From a virus: a stretch of 20,392 nt of DNA. The notes below the pieces were generated by a model that was given only the letters and a program-made list of their open reading frames with translations, did not search any database and was not told the DNA's origin. Made by a program: the position numbers and the translations under genes. The stretch lies in the IMG/VR virus record IMGVR_UViG_3300050013_000090, positions 1 through 20,392 of that record. The stretch is one strand, 5' to 3'. This document shows positions 1-6,357 of the stretch, one piece after another; position 1 is the first letter of the stretch; every line of letters begins with the position of its first letter.

Positions 1-2
1 TG

Positions 3-818
3 CCTGAGGGAACCGAGCTGGAGCTGTGCGTGGTGGGCCTGCACGCGTGCAAGTCGGCGTTTGCTGCGCTGACGTATGCACCGGGGCCGTGGGTGAGCCG
101 AGTGCGGCTGGAGGGCCGGGTACTCACGGACACGGACAAGGCGTGTGCCACCCGTCGGGTGCGGCTGGAGGGCCGGGTACTCACGGACACGGACAAGGCG
201 TGTGCCACCCGTCGGGTGCGGCTGGAGGGCCGGGTACTCACGGACACGGACAAGGCGTGTGCCACCCGTCGGGTGCGGCTGGCGGGGCCGGTGGATGTGA
301 CCCGTGAGCTACGGCTGTTCAGCGCGGACTGTGCAGAGCGGGTGCTGCCGATCTTCGAGAAGACCGTGCCTGGTGATGCGAGACCACGGCAGGCGATTGA
401 GACGGCCCGGCGCTTTGCCGTCGGCCAGGCCACGGCAGAGGAGCTGGTTGCTGCCTGGGCCGCTGCTGGGGGCGCTGCCCGGTCCGCCCGGGCCGCTGCC
501 GGGGACGATGTCTGGGCCGCTGCCTGGGCTGCCGGGGACGATGTCTGGGCCGCTGCCGGGGCCGCTGCCGGGGCCGCTGCCCGGTCCGCCCGGGCCGCTG
601 CCGGGGACGATGTCTGGGCCGCTGCCCGGGACGATGCCTGGGCCGCTGCCTGGGCCGCTGCCTGGGCCGCTGCCGGGGACGATGTCTGGGCCGCTGCCGG
701 GGACGATGCCTGGGCCGCTGCCCGGGCTGCCTGGGACGATGTCTGGGCCGCTGAGAAGCGGTGGCAAGACCAGACGCTGACCAGCCGGCTCAAGGCTGCG
801 CTGAAGGAGAAGGGATGA
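3..818 (+). CDS. DUF7666-like / Imm5-like Ala-Trp-rich phage protein, copy A (5' end outside window)
   Basis: The first 271 visible codons belong to a gene whose start lies outside the window; comparison with copy B downstream shows that about 28 N-terminal residues are missing. The N-terminal part (GLHACKSAFAAL, then YAPGPWVSRVRLEGRV) resembles DUF7666-type phage proteins. The middle (SADCAERVLPIFEKTVPGD, ARPRQAIETARRFAVG) resembles the Imm5-like 'putative immunity protein' domain, in which ACAE...VLPLFE and PR.AIEAAR are typical. The C-terminal third is a low-complexity run of GDDVWAAA / ARSARAAA units ending EKRWQDQTLTSRLKAALKEKG. Copy A carries three 19-residue units where B has one, plus another 19-residue insertion near the C terminus. 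It ends in ATGA, overlapping the start of copy B. The biochemical role is unknown; the family names are from memory of motifs. Confidence 0.85.
   Translation, partial: PEGTELELCVVGLHACKSAFAALTYAPGPWVSRVRLEGRVLTDTDKACATRRVRLEGRVLTDTDKACATRRVRLEGRVLTDTDKACATRRVRLAGPVDVTRELRLFSADCAERVLPIFEKTVPGDARPRQAIETARRFAVGQATAEELVAAWAAAGGAARSARAAAGDDVWAAAWAAGDDVWAAAGAAAGAAARSARAAAGDDVWAAARDDAWAAAWAAAWAAAGDDVWAAAGDDAWAAARAAWDDVWAAEKRWQDQTLTSRLKAALKEKG
102..272 (+). repeat. Three exact 57-bp tandem repeats inside copy A
   Basis: Units at 102-158, 159-215 and 216-272 are identical and each encodes VRLEGRVLTDTDKACATRR (19 residues), so copy number can change without breaking the frame. Copy B has a single unit at 998-1054 that differs at one base (gtg to gtc, its third position). 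Confidence 0.97.
449..753 (+). repeat. Low-complexity GCCGCTGCC(G/T)GG repeat tract, copy A
   Basis: Irregular short units of the type gccgctgcctgg and gacgatgtctgg encode alternating AAAW and GDDVW peptides. The matching tract in copy B is 1231-1478 and is 57 bp shorter. The tract is so GC-rich and periodic that it stays open in other frames on both strands, giving spurious PGTMSGPLPG and GSGPDIVPG ORFs. Confidence 0.9.
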
Positions 819-1543
819 AGACCTACACTGGCTGGCACTTCACGGCGACCGAGACCAAGGGCCGAGACGGCTGGCCGCTAAAGCCTACCGAGGAGCTGCC
901 TGAGGGAACCGAGCTGGAGCTGTGCGTGGTGGGCCTGCACGCGTGCAAGTCGGCGTTTGCTGCGCTGACGTATGCACCGGGGCCGTGGGTGAGCCGAGTC
1001 CGGCTGGAGGGCCGGGTACTCACGGACACGGACAAGGCGTGTGCCACCCGTCGGGTGCGGCTGGCGGGGCCGGTGGATGTGACCCGTGAGCTACGGCTGT
1101 TCAGCGCGGACTGTGCAGAGCGGGTGCTGCCGATCTTCGAGAAGACCGTGCCTGGTGATGCGAGACCACGGCAGGCGATTGAGACGGCCCGGCGCTTTGC
1201 CGTCGGCCAGGCCACGGCAGAGGAGCTGGTTGCTGCCTGGGCCGCTGCTGGGGGCGCTGCCCGGTCCGCCCGGGCCGCTGCCGGGGACGATGTCTGGGCC
1301 GCTGCCTGGGCTGCCGGGGACGATGTCTGGGCCGCTGCCGGGGCCGCTGCCGGGGCCGCTGCCCGGTCCGCCCGGGCCGCTGCCGGGGACGATGTCTGGG
1401 CCGCTGCCCGGGACGATGCCTGGGCCGCTGCCTGGGCCGCTGCCTGGGCCGCTGCCGGGGACGATGTCTGGGCCGCTGAGAAGCGGTGGCAAGACCAGAC
1501 GCTGACCAGCCGGCTCAAGGCTGCGCTGAAGGAGAAGGGATGA
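815..1543 (+). CDS. DUF7666-like / Imm5-like Ala-Trp-rich phage protein, copy B
   Basis: This 242-residue protein is a complete paralogue of the upstream gene. It starts at the ATG of an ATGA overlap with copy A (MKTYTGWHFTATETKGRDGW). Segments in order: DUF7666-like N-terminal part (about residues 1-90) with GLHACKSAF; Imm5-like segment (about 90-140) with FSADCAERVLPIFE and RPRQAIETARR; Ala/Trp low-complexity tail (about 145-220) of GDDVWAAA and ARSARAAAGDD units; charged C terminus. Outside the length differences the DNA is almost identical to copy A, with one substitution noticed, so the duplication is recent or kept uniform by gene conversion. It is translationally coupled to the next gene by another ATGA overlap. 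No catalytic motif is visible. Confidence 0.88.
   Translation: MKTYTGWHFTATETKGRDGWPLKPTEELPEGTELELCVVGLHACKSAFAALTYAPGPWVSRVRLEGRVLTDTDKACATRRVRLAGPVDVTRELRLFSADCAERVLPIFEKTVPGDARPRQAIETARRFAVGQATAEELVAAWAAAGGAARSARAAAGDDVWAAAWAAGDDVWAAAGAAAGAAARSARAAAGDDVWAAARDDAWAAAWAAAWAAAGDDVWAAEKRWQDQTLTSRLKAALKEKG
899..1543 (+). repeat. Second copy of a tandem gene duplication (matches 3-818)
   Basis: Positions 899-1543 repeat 3-818 except that two 57-bp tandem units and one further 57-bp segment in the low-complexity tail are absent. The offset falls from 896 to 782 to 725 bp, all differences being multiples of 57. Confidence 0.95.
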
Positions 1544-2007
1544 ACCAGGCTGAGTTCAACGGCGTCTGGGTGTTCATCGTCGGGAGCTGGCCCTTCGCTG
1601 CGCTAAAGGAACCCACCACGAAGGAATCGTGGCGGGTTGGGCTGGACGACCTCGACCGGCTGGATGTGATCGACGGGGTGAAGGCTGAGCTGAAGGCGTC
1701 AGACCGGCTTCCGAGTGTGGCTGCGATCCGCCGTGCGGCAAACGAGGCGGCACGGAATCGGAGGCTGTCGGTGGGCTACCTTGAGGCACCGGTGTTGCCG
1801 ATCCCTGAGCGGTTCAGGGGAGACTGGCAGCGTGTGCGAGAGATGGTTGCACTTGGTCCCCTTGATGAGACGGGCGCCTATGCCGATGAGTACCTGTGCG
1901 AGCACGGGATCGGGCATCCGCGACCAGGAGTATTGCACCACGGTGGCGGAGTCCACGGTTGTGACGGCTGCTGTATCGACCGGGGGCACCTAGATGACCA
2001 GGGCTGA
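1540..2007 (+). CDS. Hypothetical phage protein, possible replication-loader-like N terminus and Cys-rich C terminus
   Basis: This 155-residue protein starts at the ATG of an ATGA overlap with copy B. The N-terminal half (W..GLDDLDRLDVIDGVKAEL, then DRLPSVAAIRRAANEAARNRR) has the layout of small phage replisome/helicase-loader domains, where a helical domain with conserved W, L and P.iaeIr motifs sits next to replication genes. That is a weak inference. The C terminus (EYLCEHGIGHPRPG, then GVHGCDGCC) is a Cys/His-rich motif common at the end of actinophage hypothetical proteins and could bind zinc. It overlaps the next small gene by 14 bp in another frame. Function unknown. Confidence 0.82.
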   Translation: MNQAEFNGVWVFIVGSWPFAALKEPTTKESWRVGLDDLDRLDVIDGVKAELKASDRLPSVAAIRRAANEAARNRRLSVGYLEAPVLPIPERFRGDWQRVREMVALGPLDETGAYADEYLCEHGIGHPRPGVLHHGGGVHGCDGCCIDRGHLDDQG

Positions 2008-2161
2008 CGCCCATTCTTGTGGATACCCCGGCTGCAAGACCCAGCCGACGATGTGGTATGTTTACCGCATGTGGTCGAGGTGGCTGTGCAAACCCCACGG
2101 GGAGCACTGGCTGAAGATCGTAGAGTCCCAGCAGGTCCGGCCCAAGGAGTGGAAGCGCTAA
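1994..2161 (+). CDS. 55-residue zinc-finger-like phage protein
   Basis: A short ORF (MTRADAHSCGYPGCKTQP...) with a C-x4-C pair (C9, C14) followed by LCKPHGEHW (C32, H35), the C4C...CxxH arrangement of a small treble-clef or zinc-knuckle fold. It starts inside the end of the previous gene (14-bp overlap) and stops at TAATG, where the next gene begins, so it fills the gap exactly. The same C4C...CKTH layout recurs in the 87-residue protein at 3519-3782, and the N terminus recurs at 6475. A TGN-TATGTT box ends 6 nt before an in-frame internal ATG at 2069, which could give a 30-residue form. Molecular role unknown. Confidence 0.72.
   Translation: MTRADAHSCGYPGCKTQPTMWYVYRMWSRWLCKPHGEHWLKIVESQQVRPKEWKR
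2054..2062 (+). promoter_or_regulatory. Possible extended -10 (TGG-TATGTT) before internal ATG 2069
   Basis: TGN plus TANNNT lies 6 nt before ATG 2069, the same spacing as at 5518, 7604 and 19016(-). Here the start is internal to the 55-residue gene, so it may be coincidence. Confidence 0.25.
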
Positions 2162-2634
2162 TGCCGTACAAAGACCCAGAACGGAGGCGCACCTACGATG
2201 CCGCCCACCGAGAGGAGAAGCGCACCCGCAATGCCGCCTACGATGCCGCCCACCGGGAGGAGAAGCGCGCCTACGATGCCGCCCACCGAGAGGAGAGGCG
2301 CGCCTACGCCGCCGCCCACCGGGAGGAGAGGCGCGCCTACGCCGCCGCCCACCGGGAGGAGAGGCGCACCCACGATGCCGCCCACCGGGAGGAGAGGCGC
2401 ACCCACGATGCCGCCTACAAAGAGCGCCAATGGCAGGCCGCACAAGCTGAAGCGGCGGGGTGTATTGTTGGCACTTGGGAGGAAAATGGGCGCCCTGGTT
2501 GGCAGGGGAGGTTGGCCCGAGAAGTGGCTCGTCGGAGGATCGCCGAGGGGGAGGAAGATATGTCGCTAGCGGACTTGTTTGAGCCCGCGCGGCAATCGGA
2601 GTTTTATTGGAGGCAAGCAAGTGGCTGGTTATAG
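2161..2634 (+). CDS. Charged repeat protein with YDAAHREEKR units
   Basis: This 157-residue protein begins MPYKDPERRRTYDAAHREEK, an N terminus seen in many phage proteins (MPYKDPEkrRaY). The ATG at 2161 overlaps the previous TAA and is preferred over the in-frame codons running back to 2017, which belong to the upstream gene region. Residues 12-91 are about seven tandem 11-residue units, consensus YDAAHREE(K/R)R(A/T), predicted to form a long charged helix or coiled coil. The C terminus (about 95-157) is a different, acidic/Trp-containing segment (GTWEENGRPGWQGRLAREVA, SLADLFEPARQ). The middle drifts between D and A and between Y and H, as expected for slippage-driven repeats. Function unknown; a nucleic-acid-associated role is only a guess from charge. 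Confidence 0.85.
   Translation: MPYKDPERRRTYDAAHREEKRTRNAAYDAAHREEKRAYDAAHREERRAYAAAHREERRAYAAAHREERRTHDAAHREERRTHDAAYKERQWQAAQAEAAGCIVGTWEENGRPGWQGRLAREVARRRIAEGEEDMSLADLFEPARQSEFYWRQASGWL
2194..2433 (+). repeat. 33-bp in-frame tandem repeats (YDAAHREEKRA units)
   Basis: Units begin at 2194, 2239, 2272, 2305, 2338, 2371 and 2404. The first is followed by a 12-bp RNAA insert, and the last is degenerate (HDAAYKERQW). Each unit encodes 11 residues. Confidence 0.92.
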
Positions 2635-2863
2635 GACCAGGACGCCCCAGGACTTGGCCTGGGATAACACACGGCGCCATGCGGACATGGATATTCGCGA
2701 CCTAGTGGCCGACGCCCGGGACAGGGTGATGACGGAGTTGGACAGCAGGTTCAATGCCAACATCCAGGCGGGGATCATTCAACCGCTCCGCGTCAGCCGT
2801 GCCGAACTGTGCCGGATGGTGATTGAGGCGTTGGGGCAGCACAAGATCGACGCAGGCGAATGA
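2621..2863 (+). CDS. Hypothetical 80-residue phage protein
   Basis: The chosen start is GTG 2621, because GGAGG at 2609-2613 lies 7 nt before it and the resulting 14-bp overlap with the previous gene is typical here; an upstream ATG at 2579 would overlap 56 bp. The protein (VAGYRTRTPQDLAWDNTRRH...) is mostly helical with DIRDLVADARDRVMTELDSR and a C-terminal LRVSRAELCRMVIEALGQHK. Its stop overlaps the exonuclease start (ATGA), suggesting co-translation with that gene. No motif was recognised; an HTH-like reading of the C-terminal segment is possible but weak. Confidence 0.8.
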   Translation: MAGYRTRTPQDLAWDNTRRHADMDIRDLVADARDRVMTELDSRFNANIQAGIIQPLRVSRAELCRMVIEALGQHKIDAGE

Positions 2864-3519
2864 TGCGATACGTTCAGGTGCTACCGCCCGAGGATGACGA
2901 TCTCCCGCCGCCCAAGTACGTTGGTCGGTTGGAGCATCGCATCCTGGCCCCGGAGCCCGACGACGTAGGGACTGCGCGTGCCGGTCCAGTGCTCGATCTG
3001 GATATCGAGAACCGGCCGGGCTTCTACTGGTACGACGATAAATGCACCGCCGAGATCACCGCTATCGCAGCCTGCTGGGTTGGTAAGCCCAAGAGCATGA
3101 AGGTCTGGCTGACGGGCCGGGATAGCATCTCGGAGGCGCTTGGCGGCTTCCGTGCGATGTTCGGGGAAGCCGCGATGGTGACGGGGCACAATGTCCGGGA
3201 CCACGACCTGAAGATAATCAACGGGGCTATGTTCCTGAACGGTCAACTGCCCTTACCCGCCAAGCAGTCGAGTGACACCCTGAAGGACTTGGTGCGATAC
3301 AAGGATCTGCCCCGGTCCCAGGAGGCGCTAGGTGTTATGCTTGGGCTGAAGTTCCCAAAGCTACACATGAGCGTGATGGAGTGGGATATGGCCCAACGGG
3401 CGGGAGAGTGGTGGAGGGTAGAGAAGAGGGTGGTGGCGGATGTGAAGCAGCACATGGAACTCAGGGCTGCGCTGTTGGGGCGTGGGTGGCTCCGCAGCCC
3501 GCGAATTTGGAGGCCGTGA
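2860..3519 (+). CDS. DnaQ-like (RNase H fold) 3'-5' exonuclease
   Basis: This 219-residue protein has the acidic motifs of DEDD exonucleases: Exo I LDLDIE (D48, E50), Exo II GHNVRDHD (around N111-D116), a segment DTLKDLVRYKDLPRSQEALG that is characteristic of phage members, and Exo III VVADVKQHMELR (D194). Such enzymes remove nucleotides from 3' ends with two metal ions, in proofreading or degradation. No polymerase domain is attached, so it would act as a stand-alone cytoplasmic enzyme, possibly with a phage or host polymerase. It is coupled upstream (ATGA) and downstream (TGATG). The length and the C-terminal PRIWRP ending match actinophage exonucleases known to me. Substrate is not determinable from sequence. 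Confidence 0.85.
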   Translation: MMRYVQVLPPEDDDLPPPKYVGRLEHRILAPEPDDVGTARAGPVLDLDIENRPGFYWYDDKCTAEITAIAACWVGKPKSMKVWLTGRDSISEALGGFRAMFGEAAMVTGHNVRDHDLKIINGAMFLNGQLPLPAKQSSDTLKDLVRYKDLPRSQEALGVMLGLKFPKLHMSVMEWDMAQRAGEWWRVEKRVVADVKQHMELRAALLGRGWLRSPRIWRP

Positions 3520-3782
3520 TGAGCAAGATGCGTCCGAAGATGCAACGTAACGCCTGTGCGGCCCGCTGGTGCCGTAGGGACAGATTGCCCGCCCCTCTCA
3601 TGCCGTTCTGTAAGACCCATGCCCAGTTCGCGTTGGATATGGGCTGGACCAACCCGGCCAAGTTCGACCTCGTTGTCCTGGGGCTGACGCGCCCGGATAG
3701 GCTGGCTGAGGTATACTACAAGCGCGGTCTTCTTCGCCGGTCGATGATTGCGAGGTGGTGGCAAAGAGTGAGGTGGGAGTGA
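3519..3782 (+). CDS. 87-residue Cys/His zinc-finger-like phage protein
   Basis: It begins MSKMRPKMQRNACAARWCRR, followed by MPFCKTHAQFALDMG. The C-x4-C (C13, C18) and CxxH (in FCKTH) pattern matches the 55-residue gene at 1994. The rest is basic and helical (LTRPDRLAEVYYKRGLLRRS) and ends WWQRVRWE, so nucleic-acid binding is plausible. The ATG overlaps the exonuclease stop (TGATG), with GGAGG 5 nt upstream. No specific function was recognised. Confidence 0.8.
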   Translation: MSKMRPKMQRNACAARWCRRDRLPAPLMPFCKTHAQFALDMGWTNPAKFDLVVLGLTRPDRLAEVYYKRGLLRRSMIARWWQRVRWE

Positions 3783-3784
3783 CG

Positions 3785-4108
3785 ATGGACATACACGAGG
3801 AACGGCACCCCGGCGTCGCGGTGGTGCGTACTGCGGACGGAACCTGCAAGGCGTGCAAGATGTTGAAGCAGAAGGCATATCGCAACTCTCACGCTACCGA
3901 GCGGGCAACGGAACAGGCGGCGGAGCGAGCCCGGAACATCGCCTACAAGGCCGCTCACCCGCCCACGGAGCGATCTAGGTCCGGGTGGGAGTGGGATAGG
4001 GCCTGCAAGGCATATGACAAGGCCGAGTCCCGGCTGGACGAGACTATGCAAGCCTACGTCAAGGCCAAGCGGAAGGCTGGGGCGTTGGCTACGGAGACGG
4101 TGGTGTGA
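3785..4108 (+). CDS. Small CxxC basic phage protein
   Basis: The 107-residue product starts at ATG 3785, two bases after the previous stop; GTG 3779 (GTGA overlap, two more codons) is an equally usual architecture here. Residues 20-40 contain DGTCKACKMLKQKAYRN, a CxxC-basic motif found in many phage hypothetical proteins and sometimes at the N terminus of HNH/Zn proteins. The remainder is a long charged helix (ATERATEQAAERARNIAYKA, and AYDKAESRLDETMQAYVKAK), probably a coiled coil. It is followed by 18 bp and then the HNH gene. Role unknown. Confidence 0.8.
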   Translation: MDIHEERHPGVAVVRTADGTCKACKMLKQKAYRNSHATERATEQAAERARNIAYKAAHPPTERSRSGWEWDRACKAYDKAESRLDETMQAYVKAKRKAGALATETVV

Positions 4109-4126
4109 GAGAGGCGTCTGTCTCGA

Positions 4127-4639
4127 GTGCAGGTGGTGCAATTCCCCCGAGGCATCTCAAGTGAGGATGTTTGGATGACTCCTCTGCGTGCTCGAGGTAA
4201 GCGGTACACAGAGCGCGAGGCTGCTCGACATCGGATCTCGCTTGACCTCCACAAACGGGCAGAGTACCGCTGTGAGGGCTGCGGCATCCGCGATCAGGAT
4301 GCTTCCCACCTGGACTGGCATCATCTCGGTGGCAGCCGGGGCACGGGGCTGGGCTTAGGCGACTGGGCTGACTCGCTGGAGTTGGCCGCGCTGCTTTGCC
4401 ACGACGACCCAAGGAACGGTCATGTGGGCTGTCACACGATCGCGCACAACGACCCGAAGGGGGCGCTGCGGTATCGGCTGCTGCGGGAAGCGGGCGAACG
4501 GCTACGGATCAGGGCGGGCAACTACTGCACTGCGGAGTCGTTGCGGGCCGAGATCGACCCTGCCGATGCGATACGGATGCTGGTTCGCCGTCTCGAAGAG
4601 ACGGGAGTAGATCCCTGGTCGGTGGAATGGCGGCCATGA
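4127..4639 (+). CDS. HNH-family endonuclease-like protein
   Basis: This 170-residue protein has a Cys-rich HNH/treble-clef core: YRCEGCG (C49, C52), then LDWHHLGG (H65-H66), then LLCHDDPRNGHVGCHTIAH (C91, C102, H103, H107). The CxxC...HH...C...C order is that of phage HNH nucleases, which cut DNA with one metal ion. It lies far from the terminase, so a packaging role is less obvious than homing, recombination or host-DNA attack. The GTG at 4127 gives the longest frame; ATG 4172 (MTPLRARGKRYTE) is an alternative with about 15 fewer residues. The 3' end overlaps a 26-codon ORF (ATGA). Catalytic competence cannot be judged. Confidence 0.82.
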   Translation: MQVVQFPRGISSEDVWMTPLRARGKRYTEREAARHRISLDLHKRAEYRCEGCGIRDQDASHLDWHHLGGSRGTGLGLGDWADSLELAALLCHDDPRNGHVGCHTIAHNDPKGALRYRLLREAGERLRIRAGNYCTAESLRAEIDPADAIRMLVRRLEETGVDPWSVEWRP

Positions 4640-4716
4640 AGGTCATCGTCCCCGGTCGGCTGCTGCTGTTCTTTGGCATCTGGTGGCTTGTTGCCCATAT
4701 AGGGGAGATGCTGTGA
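4636..4716 (+). CDS. 26-residue single-pass membrane micropeptide
   Basis: The ORF encodes MKVIVPGRLLLFFGIWWLVA plus HIGEML. A basic N terminus is followed by about 15 hydrophobic residues, fitting one transmembrane helix with the N terminus inside. It starts with an ATGA overlap on the HNH gene and ends with a GTGA overlap on the methyltransferase start, so it sits as a perfectly coupled link in the operon. Phages often encode such peptides (holin-like or regulatory), but nothing specific can be claimed. It could also be a translational relay without a functional product. Confidence 0.5.
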   Translation: MKVIVPGRLLLFFGIWWLVAHIGEML

Positions 4717-5357
4717 GCCTCCCAGAGCCGTACTACAGCGAGGATGGGATCACGATCTACTGCGGGGACTGCCGAGACGTGTTGCCGGGATTAGTGGCGG
4801 TTGACCTCGTTCTCACCGACCCGCCCTACGGGCTAGGGGACAAGTGGCAAGGCGGCAAGCGTCAATGGCCACTCCAATACGAAGGTGGGGACAGCCTCAC
4901 CGGAGTAGCATGGGATTCCGTGCGAATCGAGGGGCTATATGAGTTGATCGGGACGGGTCCAGCTTGTGTCTGGGGCGGGCACCTCTATCCCCTGCCGGTC
5001 AGCCGAGGTTGGCTTATCTGGGACAAGAAGCAGAATGACCGTTTTTCTTCAGGTCAGGCCGAACCTGCTTGGACCACTCTCGACCAACCGATTCGGACAT
5101 TCAGGATGAGCCGAGTCGAGGCTTACTGCAACCCGCGCGATCCCAAACTCCACCCCACCCAGAAGCCCCTCGATCTTATCAAGTGGTGTCTCGGCTACTT
5201 TACAGAGGCGCAACTGATTGTCGATCCATTCATGGGATCTGGGACCACCCTAGTCGCGGCCAAAGAACTCGGGCGTCACGCCATCGGGATCGAGGTTGAG
5301 GAGAAATACTGCGCCATGGCCGTCAAGCGGCTCGCTCAGGGAGTGCTACCGATATGA
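4713..5357 (+). CDS. DNA N6-adenine/N4-cytosine methyltransferase (beta-class order)
   Basis: This 214-residue protein has catalytic motif IV DLVLTDPPYG (DPPY at 36-39) before the AdoMet-binding motif I VDPFMGSGTT (about 171-178), then GIEVEEKYCAMAVKRL. This is the order of N6_N4_Mtase enzymes. HPTQKPLDLI is the usual motif preceding motif I. It transfers a methyl group from S-adenosylmethionine to adenine N6 or cytosine N4 in DNA. It is short, with little room for a separate target-recognition domain, and no restriction partner is nearby, so an orphan phage methylase that masks sites or marks DNA is likely. GTG 4713 overlaps the 26-codon ORF (GTGA) with GGGGAG about 6 nt upstream. Confidence 0.92.
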   Translation: MSLPEPYYSEDGITIYCGDCRDVLPGLVAVDLVLTDPPYGLGDKWQGGKRQWPLQYEGGDSLTGVAWDSVRIEGLYELIGTGPACVWGGHLYPLPVSRGWLIWDKKQNDRFSSGQAEPAWTTLDQPIRTFRMSRVEAYCNPRDPKLHPTQKPLDLIKWCLGYFTEAQLIVDPFMGSGTTLVAAKELGRHAIGIEVEEKYCAMAVKRLAQGVLPI

Positions 5358-5536
5358 GCGACGGACCCGTGTACGTCTGGTGGGCGAAGCGTAGCCAAGT
5401 GTTCCACTTCCGTCCTAGCTGCGGGATGCGGCACCACTGGGACCACCGGGAGAGCGACCTCGCGGTGTTGGCCATCCCGAAGCTCCGGGCGGCGGGTAGG
5501 CACGCATGTTCGTATTGTGTTAGAATGAAGGGATGA
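5354..5536 (+). CDS. 60-residue Ada-like CxxC metal-binding protein
   Basis: The protein (MSDGPVYVWWAKRSQVFHFR...) combines HFRPSCGMRHHW with a C-terminal AGRHACSYCVR. A single Cys followed about 35 residues later by G..aCsYC is the spacing of Ada-type 'VHhpsC...AlaaGyrPC..C' zinc-binding modules found alone in many phages. It is coupled to the methyltransferase by ATGA and to the next gene by ATGA. It is unlikely to be a repair methyltransferase on its own because no alkyltransferase domain follows. Role unknown. Confidence 0.75.
   Translation: MSDGPVYVWWAKRSQVFHFRPSCGMRHHWDHRESDLAVLAIPKLRAAGRHACSYCVRMKG
5518..5526 (+). promoter_or_regulatory. Extended -10 promoter TGT-TAGAAT for a leaderless start at 5533
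   Basis: TGN followed by TAGAAT ends 6 nt before ATG 5533, which would put +1 at the start codon. No -35 match is evident. The six intervening bases (gaaggg) could also act as a weak Shine-Dalgarno element, so read-through translation is possible too. Confidence 0.45.
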
Positions 5537-6357
5537 AACCTTGGTCTGCCCAAGAGGATGCCTTTCTGCGCGAGTGGTATGGCAGGCGACCGCTACCGCG
5601 CAACTTCTTGGAACAGGCAGCTTCTCTGTTGGGTCGTACGAAGGCAAGTGTAGCCTGCCGCGTCAACGAACTTGGTATCGCGGCGTTGGGGACCGACCCG
5701 TACGACGAACGGGGCAAACAGGAGGCCCGGCGTCAAGCGGATATCACCCCCGAAGAGCGCAAATCTGCACGGTCCGCTTCCGCCAAGGCCGGGATTGCCA
5801 AGTACGGGCATCCCCGAGGAATGCTCGGTAAACGACAGTCGCCGGCGGGGTTGGCGGCACTTGCCAAGGGTGCGGCGCACAGTTGGTCTGAGGCGGAACG
5901 TCAATCTGTCAGCGACCGAACGAGCGCGATGATGATCACCAGGCTACGCGAGCACCCCGAAATGTTCGCGGGTGGTCGTCCAGGCAAGGGGGGGCGCCGG
6001 GCAGATCTCGACAACCGCTACTTTCGCTCCCGCTGGGAGGCCAACTACGCGCGGTGGCTCAATGTGCTGGTGGCTCGTGGGGCACTGGTGGGCTGGGGAT
6101 ACGAGGTCGAGACATTCTGGTTCGAGGGGATCAAGCGTGGTAGCCGGTCCTATACCCCCGATTTCCGCCTAGAGCTGCCTGACGGCTCAGTGGAGTGGCA
6201 TGAGGTCAAGGGGTACATGGACGCCAAGAGCAAGACCAAGATCGGCCGCTTCCACCGCTACTACCCAAAGGAGCGCCTAGTCATCCTCGACGGAGAGTGG
6301 TTCAAGGCATTCCGCACCTCGGGTGGCCCAGCCCTCTGCGTGGGATGGGAGACGTGA
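5533..6357 (+). CDS. Myb/SANT-like HTH fused to a DUF1064-type PD-(D/E)XK nuclease
   Basis: This is a 274-residue protein. Residues 1-50 (KPWSAQEDAFLREWYGRRPL, LGRTKASVACRVNELGI) match a Myb/SANT-like helix-turn-helix of the GcrA/phage type. Residues 60-150 are a basic linker (SAKAGIAKYGHPRGMLGKR). Residues 165-260 carry the PD-(D/E)XK core: RSRWEANYARWL (E169), SYTPDF (D210), WHEVKGYMD (E224, K226), then YPKERLVILDGEWF, typical of DUF1064 phage endonucleases. The expected activity is metal-dependent DNA cleavage with the N-terminal domain giving DNA specificity, perhaps in recombination or DNA processing. It starts at ATG in an ATGA overlap and also 6 nt after a TGT-TAGAAT box. The fusion order is confident; the substrate is not. 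Confidence 0.85.
   Translation: MKPWSAQEDAFLREWYGRRPLPRNFLEQAASLLGRTKASVACRVNELGIAALGTDPYDERGKQEARRQADITPEERKSARSASAKAGIAKYGHPRGMLGKRQSPAGLAALAKGAAHSWSEAERQSVSDRTSAMMITRLREHPEMFAGGRPGKGGRRADLDNRYFRSRWEANYARWLNVLVARGALVGWGYEVETFWFEGIKRGSRSYTPDFRLELPDGSVEWHEVKGYMDAKSKTKIGRFHRYYPKERLVILDGEWFKAFRTSGGPALCVGWET

Noticed and set aside
304-780. Collagen-like PGTMSGPLPG ORFs in the second frame (304-780 and 1086-1505)
   Set aside because: They arise from the GC-rich repeat tract read out of frame. They have no continuity outside the tract, and the DUF7666/Imm5-like frame explains both copies.
309-1518. Minus-strand ORFs with GSGPDIVPG or AAAQTSSPAAA repeats
   Set aside because: Antisense shadows of the same low-complexity tract; no start signals of their own.
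3-1543. Diversity-generating retroelement template/variable pair (near-identical copies)
   Set aside because: No reverse transcriptase and no adenine-biased substitutions; the copies differ by 57-bp indels and one base.
1814-2680. Minus-strand 288-codon ORF (RRRRASPPGGR repeats)
   Set aside because: Antisense of the HREEKR repeats and the preceding gene. Arg/Pro/Ser-rich composition is typical of a shadow frame.
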